NCBI RefSeq assembly: GCF_019059575.1
Contig: NW_024882321.1
Coordinates: 124,001 to 188,000, forward strand
DNA: 64,000 nt
DNA from: Amphibalanus amphitrite
Lineage: Eukaryota > Arthropoda > Thecostraca > Balanomorpha > Balanidae
Direction of reading: 5' to 3'
Below, piece after piece: positions 61,901 through 64,000 of this stretch. The position numbers and the translations under genes are program-made. Each line of letters opens with the position of its first letter. Within the stretch, counting starts at the first letter, position 1. The notes under the pieces were generated by a model. The model searched no databases, had not been told where the DNA came from, and saw nothing but the letters and a program-made list of their open reading frames with translations.

Positions 61901-63762
61901 TTGACGAACGCAGAACCCATAAAGGCAGCAGAGTTTCTTGCACAGAGTGCACTGATAAAGCTCTGAAATATTCTGCCATCTTATTAAGGATTCTTTACAG
62001 CAGAATTAAGGTAGCTGTTCGAGGTAGCCGGCCTTACAGCTCTGACCCCTCCTCCCCCCCCCCCCCAATGACCCACGCCCGGCCCACTGACCGTGACCTG
62101 TCCGAGGAAGCCGGCTGTTTCGCTATGACCCCGCCCCCCGTCCCCCTAGGCCCCTACTGACCGTGACCTGTCCGAGGTAGCCGGCCGTGCCGCTTACCCC
62201 CCCCCCCCCGCCCACTGACCCCTACTGACCGTGACCTGGACAACCTGATACTGACCGTGACCTGTCCGAGGTAGCCGGCCGTACCGCTCTCCACCAGCGG
62301 CACCTGCGCCGCCAGACACATCCGGTTCACGTGGTTCCGAGCCGCCCGGTTATCCAGCGCGTTCAGCACCAGCGTGAAGCCCTTGAAGAAGTTGACGCCG
62401 TACTCCTGACTGGCGGGGAGAAAATAGCATCATTTGCATAGGGTGCACTAAACGAATAGAAGGCCACAACCGACACCTGTCATCAAGTCGTCAAGGAAAA
62501 GTAAAGCAGAAGAGCAGTAAAAAGTGTATTTAAACTGTTTTAGTTTTAAACAGTGAACTTGAGTTCTTTTTCAGGTTTATATTCATGAGTTATGTGCCAT
62601 TTAGTGTTCTCATTTTGATAACAGATGCATTGCAGACCACAGTCAGAGGACTGCAACACCACGCTAACCTCCACCACCCGACTGGAAAAAATGCACGCTT
62701 TCGTCGAGAACTCGAGCGTAGTTGGGCGTTTGCGCCGAAAATTTTCGGCGTACTTCGGCGTAACTCGACGGCGTGCGCCGAAATTTTCGGCGTACTTCGG
62801 CGTAAATCGCGAAAAAAAAACGTCCGGGGGGTGGCACCAACCCCCCTTCGGCCGGCGAGGGTTAAATGTCTTCGGGAGTTAAACATATTAAATATCACTT
62901 ATCTTGTCTCGTGTTCGTCTCAGGGTATTTAAGTCATGTTCAGTGAACCTGATTGCGACTCTCCCACGGCGGGAACAGTTCACCGGTCCAGAGTGAGGTT
63001 ATGGATTGTCGGATCCCCTAGTTCAGATAACGTATGCTATCGTGTGCGTATTGACCGTTGTGATTCCTGTATTTCCGGCGTGTGGTTTGTGAGCGGACGC
63101 TGGCAATCGGTCCCGCGTGGCCTGGTATCTGCCCGATCCCATCGGCCGTGCTTGCACCATGCCCTGTTGTAGGCCCCGTCAGGCGTCAGTCACCGGCTGG
63201 GCACTACTGCTGATCAGAGCCGGGCAACAAAATAAAGGTTACGTTATGGAACATGCCAGTGAGTTTGTGAGTCAGGAGATTTTGTGATAGCGAACCCTGG
63301 TGCTCGGTCCCGCATGGCCTGCTGATGTCTTTTGTCTGCCCGATCCCGTCGACGGTGCCAACAACCGTCTGTAGACAGTAGTCACTGGAAGACAGTCACA
63401 CACACACGCCAGCCCCCCCCCCCTCGACGAAAAGTGCGTGGCTACAGCCTGCAGCCATCAGTAAGCCTTGAAAATTTTTGGCGCATCAAGCATGGCTTGG
63501 TAAAATAATTTCGGCGCATAAACCCTTGAGCCGAAATTTCAGCGCATCACCTCCGCCGAGAGCTTCAGCGTAGTGGAGGCATTTTTTCCAGTCGGGCTCC
63601 ACCATACCTCATGATGCTGTCATGGTGAGCCTTGAGGGTGACGGATGGGTTGAAGCCCAGAGCGGCCTCACAGGCCACCTTGGCCTTGGACTTGCCGACA
63701 TGCTGCCTTTGGAACAGAAACTGCCTGTTCAGGTTGCTCACGTCAATGGTGTCCAGATCAAT
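55727..63762 (-). CDS. UBA2: UBA2 (SUMO-activating enzyme subunit 2), 5'-incomplete gene, 11 exons
   Basis: In transcript order the exons are 63762-63608, 62409-62262, 61766-61633, 61300-61233, 60981-60760, 59869-59618, 57767-57655, 57289-57188, 56888-56632, 56270-56119 and 55944-55727. All junctions are GT-AG and phases close to give about 606 residues plus stop. UBA2 pairs with SAE1 in the nucleus, adenylates SUMO with ATP and takes it as a thioester before passing it to UBC9. Visible in order: adenylation domain ([33 protein letters not shown]), catalytic Cys in PGCTIRNTP, zinc pairs CYEC and CYVC, the SUMO-binding part of the adenylation domain ([16 protein letters not shown]), the ubiquitin-fold domain, and an acidic/basic tail ending PEVIEL. 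Human UBA2 has 640 residues; the missing ~45 N-terminal residues include the GxGGIG ATP loop. Three of ten introns hold DNA transposons. I see no defect in the coding part. Confidence 0.97.
56119..56270 (-). CDS. UBA2: UBA2 exon j (end of ubiquitin fold, linker)
   Basis: The acceptor is CCACTCCACGCAG and the donor GCCG|GTGAGT, phase 2 in and phase 1 out. [20 protein letters not shown] matches human [17 protein letters not shown]. The rest is an Ala/Pro/Gly/Ser linker not found in vertebrates. Confidence 0.93.
56632..56888 (-). CDS. UBA2: UBA2 exon i (ubiquitin-fold domain)
   Basis: The acceptor is CCCCCATCTGCAG and the donor ACAG|GTGAGT, phase 0 in and phase 2 out. It contains [40 protein letters not shown] and [17 protein letters not shown]. 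This is the ubiquitin-fold domain that docks the SUMO E2 UBC9. Confidence 0.97.
57188..57289 (-). CDS. UBA2: UBA2 exon h (second zinc Cys pair)
   Basis: The acceptor is CACGCCGCCAG and the donor GGAG|GTAGGA, phase 0 on both sides. It reads [20 protein letters not shown], then [18 protein letters not shown] supplies the second half of the zinc site (human NPNCYVCASKPE). Confidence 0.97.
57655..57767 (-). CDS. UBA2: UBA2 exon g (adenylation domain)
   Basis: The acceptor is GGCTGCCGTCAG and the donor AACG|GTACCT, phase 1 in and phase 0 out. It reads [20 protein letters not shown], then [18 protein letters not shown]. The [14 protein letters not shown] block is nearly identical to human UBA2. 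Confidence 0.97.
58042..59579. mobile_element. hAT-type element, 1538 bp, 8-bp duplication
   Basis: CTGCAGTC flanks it at 58034-58041 and 59580-59587. Ends CAGAGGTGGGCATCGC and, inverted, CAGAGCTGGGCATTGCGC fit the CAGNGNTGGGCA form of hAT termini. Subterminal GCAACTCCGCAACTC repeats occur at both ends (58110-58195, 59440-59560), as expected of transposase-binding sites. No hAT transposase is left, so non-autonomous. It lies in the UBA2 intron between exons f and g and contains a TTAA-family fragment. Confidence 0.9.
58863..59367 (-). mobile_element. TTAA hairpin family, copy 5 (truncated, inverted, nested)
   Basis: TTAA (58859-58862) followed by CCCTCGCTGTGTGCGG; the body is the reverse of the copy 3/4 end (GATCGAGCTAGAGCTTCGCG, GATGATACCCAATTTTAAGG, TAACATGTTAC). 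It stops near CTAGCCTGGAAAC. It lies inside the hAT element and is therefore younger or co-mobilised. Confidence 0.78.
59618..59869 (-). CDS. UBA2: UBA2 exon f (Cys domain / return to adenylation fold)
   Basis: The acceptor is CATCCGTTGCAG and the donor AAAT|GTGAGT, phase 1 on both sides. It starts with a Ser/Ala-rich insert, then [20 protein letters not shown] and [20 protein letters not shown] (human GAELIWDKDDPSAMDFVTSA). An 18-base poly(dG) run lies 14 bases upstream of the acceptor on the + strand, i.e. poly(dC) in the transcript's pyrimidine tract. Confidence 0.96.
60015..60491. mobile_element. Second TTAA family, copy 2 (477 bp)
   Basis: TTAA at 60011-60014 and 60492-60495; ends AGGTACCCTCCCACCTT and, inverted, AGGGACCCTCCCACCTT. 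Lies in the UBA2 intron between exons e and f. No ORF. The ends recall those at 39841-40601. Confidence 0.8.
60760..60981 (-). CDS. UBA2: UBA2 exon e (Cys domain)
   Basis: The acceptor is CTCTACTTTCAG and the donor GCAG|GTGAGG, phase 1 on both sides. It contains [40 protein letters not shown] and [12 protein letters not shown], aligned with human [20 protein letters not shown] and WRKRKPPVPLDW. Confidence 0.96.
61233..61300 (-). CDS. UBA2: UBA2 exon d (Cys-domain loop)
   Basis: The acceptor is GTCGTTTTCAG and the donor ACAG|GTGGGT, phase 2 in and phase 1 out. It reads [20 protein letters not shown], then ELT, matching human NQLFGEEDADQEVSPDRADP. Confidence 0.95.
61633..61766 (-). CDS. UBA2: UBA2 exon c (zinc Cys pair and catalytic Cys)
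   Basis: The acceptor is CATTAACGGCAG and the donor TCAA|GTGAGT, phase 0 in and phase 2 out. It reads [40 protein letters not shown] and KHLF. The Cys of [10 protein letters not shown] is at 61695-61697 and matches the human thioester Cys173. CYEC matches the first zinc pair. Both are intact. Confidence 0.97.
61767..62084. other. UBA2 intron between exons b and c, distal part
   Basis: Poly-C at 62054-62066, otherwise unique. The intron of 61301-61632 (exons c-d) and that of 56271-56631 (exons i-j) also show nothing. Confidence 0.5.
62085..62285 (-). repeat. Repeated copies of the UBA2 exon b donor
   Basis: On the - strand GGCTACCTCGGACAG|GTCACGGTCAGT is the true donor (exon end 62262). Copies of the same exon end and donor lie downstream at 62168 and 62098, and a shorter CAGGTCACGGTCAGT at ~62237. 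The copies are separated by C-runs. Confidence 0.87.
62262..62409 (-). CDS. UBA2: UBA2 exon b (adenylation domain)
   Basis: The acceptor is TCCCCGCCAG; a second AG four bases later would shift the frame, so the first is used. The donor is ACAG|GTCACG, phase 2 in and phase 0 out. It reads [40 protein letters not shown] and [10 protein letters not shown]. The [11 protein letters not shown] block is diagnostic of UBA2. Its donor end is repeated two to three times downstream in the intron. Confidence 0.96.
62677..63596. mobile_element. TIR element, 920 bp, 8-bp duplication, beside a UBA2 donor
   Basis: CTCCACCA flanks it at 62669-62676 and 63597-63604. Ends CCCGACTGGAAAAAATGC and its exact inverse (18 bp). 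Near both ends TTTCGGCG/CGCCGAAA repeats and GCGCCGAAAATTTTCGGCG palindromes recur. The 8-bp duplication fits hAT, P or a Mutator relative; the ends match none of the consensus forms I know. No transposase. The right duplication covers positions +4 to +11 of the UBA2 exon a intron. Confidence 0.87.
62795..62865 (-). mobile_element. Solo end of the TTAA hairpin family
   Basis: Read on the - strand: TTAA, CCCTCGCCGGCC, a GGGGGG/CCCCCC hairpin around TTGGTGCCA, then TTTTTCGCGA, like the left end of copies 2 and 3. Only ~70 bases are recognisable, inside the 920-bp element. Confidence 0.6.
63608..63762 (-). CDS. UBA2: UBA2 exon a (adenylation domain)
   Basis: The acceptor is TTTGTTTCAG and the donor TGAG|GTATGG, phase 0 in and phase 2 out. 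It reads [20 protein letters not shown], then [19 protein letters not shown] and AHHDSIM. The Asp of IDLD and the N..R..L motif contact ATP in E1-like enzymes. A transposon begins 12 bases into the downstream intron. Confidence 0.96.
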
Positions 63763-64000
63763 CTGAAACAAAGTTTGAATGTGAATGGAGGAGTAAGTCA
63801 AGAAAATGGCTAAATAATGTCCTGGGTGGTGACTGGTGAAAACTGGAAATTGAAAGGTTGTGTCTGTGCCTCCCCCATACTGATCAATACATGATCAATA
63901 CATGATCAATAAAAATATACATACAATCAATAGATACATGATCAATGAAAACTGAACCAAGCCAAACTGGTAATCCACGGTCAAGTTCAGAGCTGTACCA
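63763..64000. other. UBA2 intron upstream of exon a
   Basis: No exon for the N-terminal GxGGIG loop is seen. ATGATCAATACA-type words repeat four to five times at 63880-63945. Confidence 0.6.

Overview
The window is a piece of animal nuclear DNA: two multi-exon genes with GT-AG introns, long introns, and many short DNA transposons. There are no prokaryotic operons, rRNA, tRNA or CRISPR arrays. The background is GC- and CpG-rich, with many poly(dG):poly(dC) runs and (CT)n tracts. Protein wording is clearly metazoan. An invertebrate, possibly a crustacean, is my best guess, but nothing here fixes the taxon.

Gene 1 (+ strand, 1758-53887) is the MTSS1 / missing-in-metastasis (Drosophila mim) homologue. 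Twelve exons give about 687 residues from inside the IMD (I-BAR) domain to a C-terminal WH2-like motif; roughly 45 N-terminal residues lie upstream of the window. Introns in the IMD part are huge (16, 3.4, 15, 9.2 and 3.1 kb) and hold almost all of the first 48 kb. Gene 2 (- strand, 55727-63762) is UBA2, the catalytic subunit of the SUMO E1. Eleven exons give about 606 residues, from just after the glycine-rich ATP loop to the stop. The active-site Cys and all four zinc Cys are present. The two genes converge tail to tail across 1.84 kb.

Repeats: I find at least eleven DNA-transposon copies or fragments, many dated by clean target duplications or terminal repeats. They are a mariner-type element (29353-30701); a Mutator-like element with ~230-bp terminal repeats and a 9-bp duplication (39609-41890) that holds two younger elements; a hAT element (58042-59579) holding another; an element with an 8-bp duplication 12 bases from a UBA2 splice donor (62677-63596); a family of TTAA-flanked elements with G/C hairpin ends (15095-16300, 18542-19567, and about four partial copies); and a second TTAA family (39841-40601, 60015-60491).

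The most unusual signal is that exon-intron junctions in both genes are locally duplicated in tandem. MTSS1 exons 5, 6 and 7 have extra upstream copies of their acceptor plus exon start, MTSS1 exon 9 has an array of about nine donor copies, and UBA2 exon 2 has two or three extra donor copies. Every duplicated acceptor reads into a stop within 15 codons; one duplicated donor would add 11 codons in frame. Other items are a run of eight back-to-back hairpins in an MTSS1 intron (2350-2660), transposon-borne arrays of nuclear-receptor half-sites, and palindromic double E-boxes repeated inside one element.
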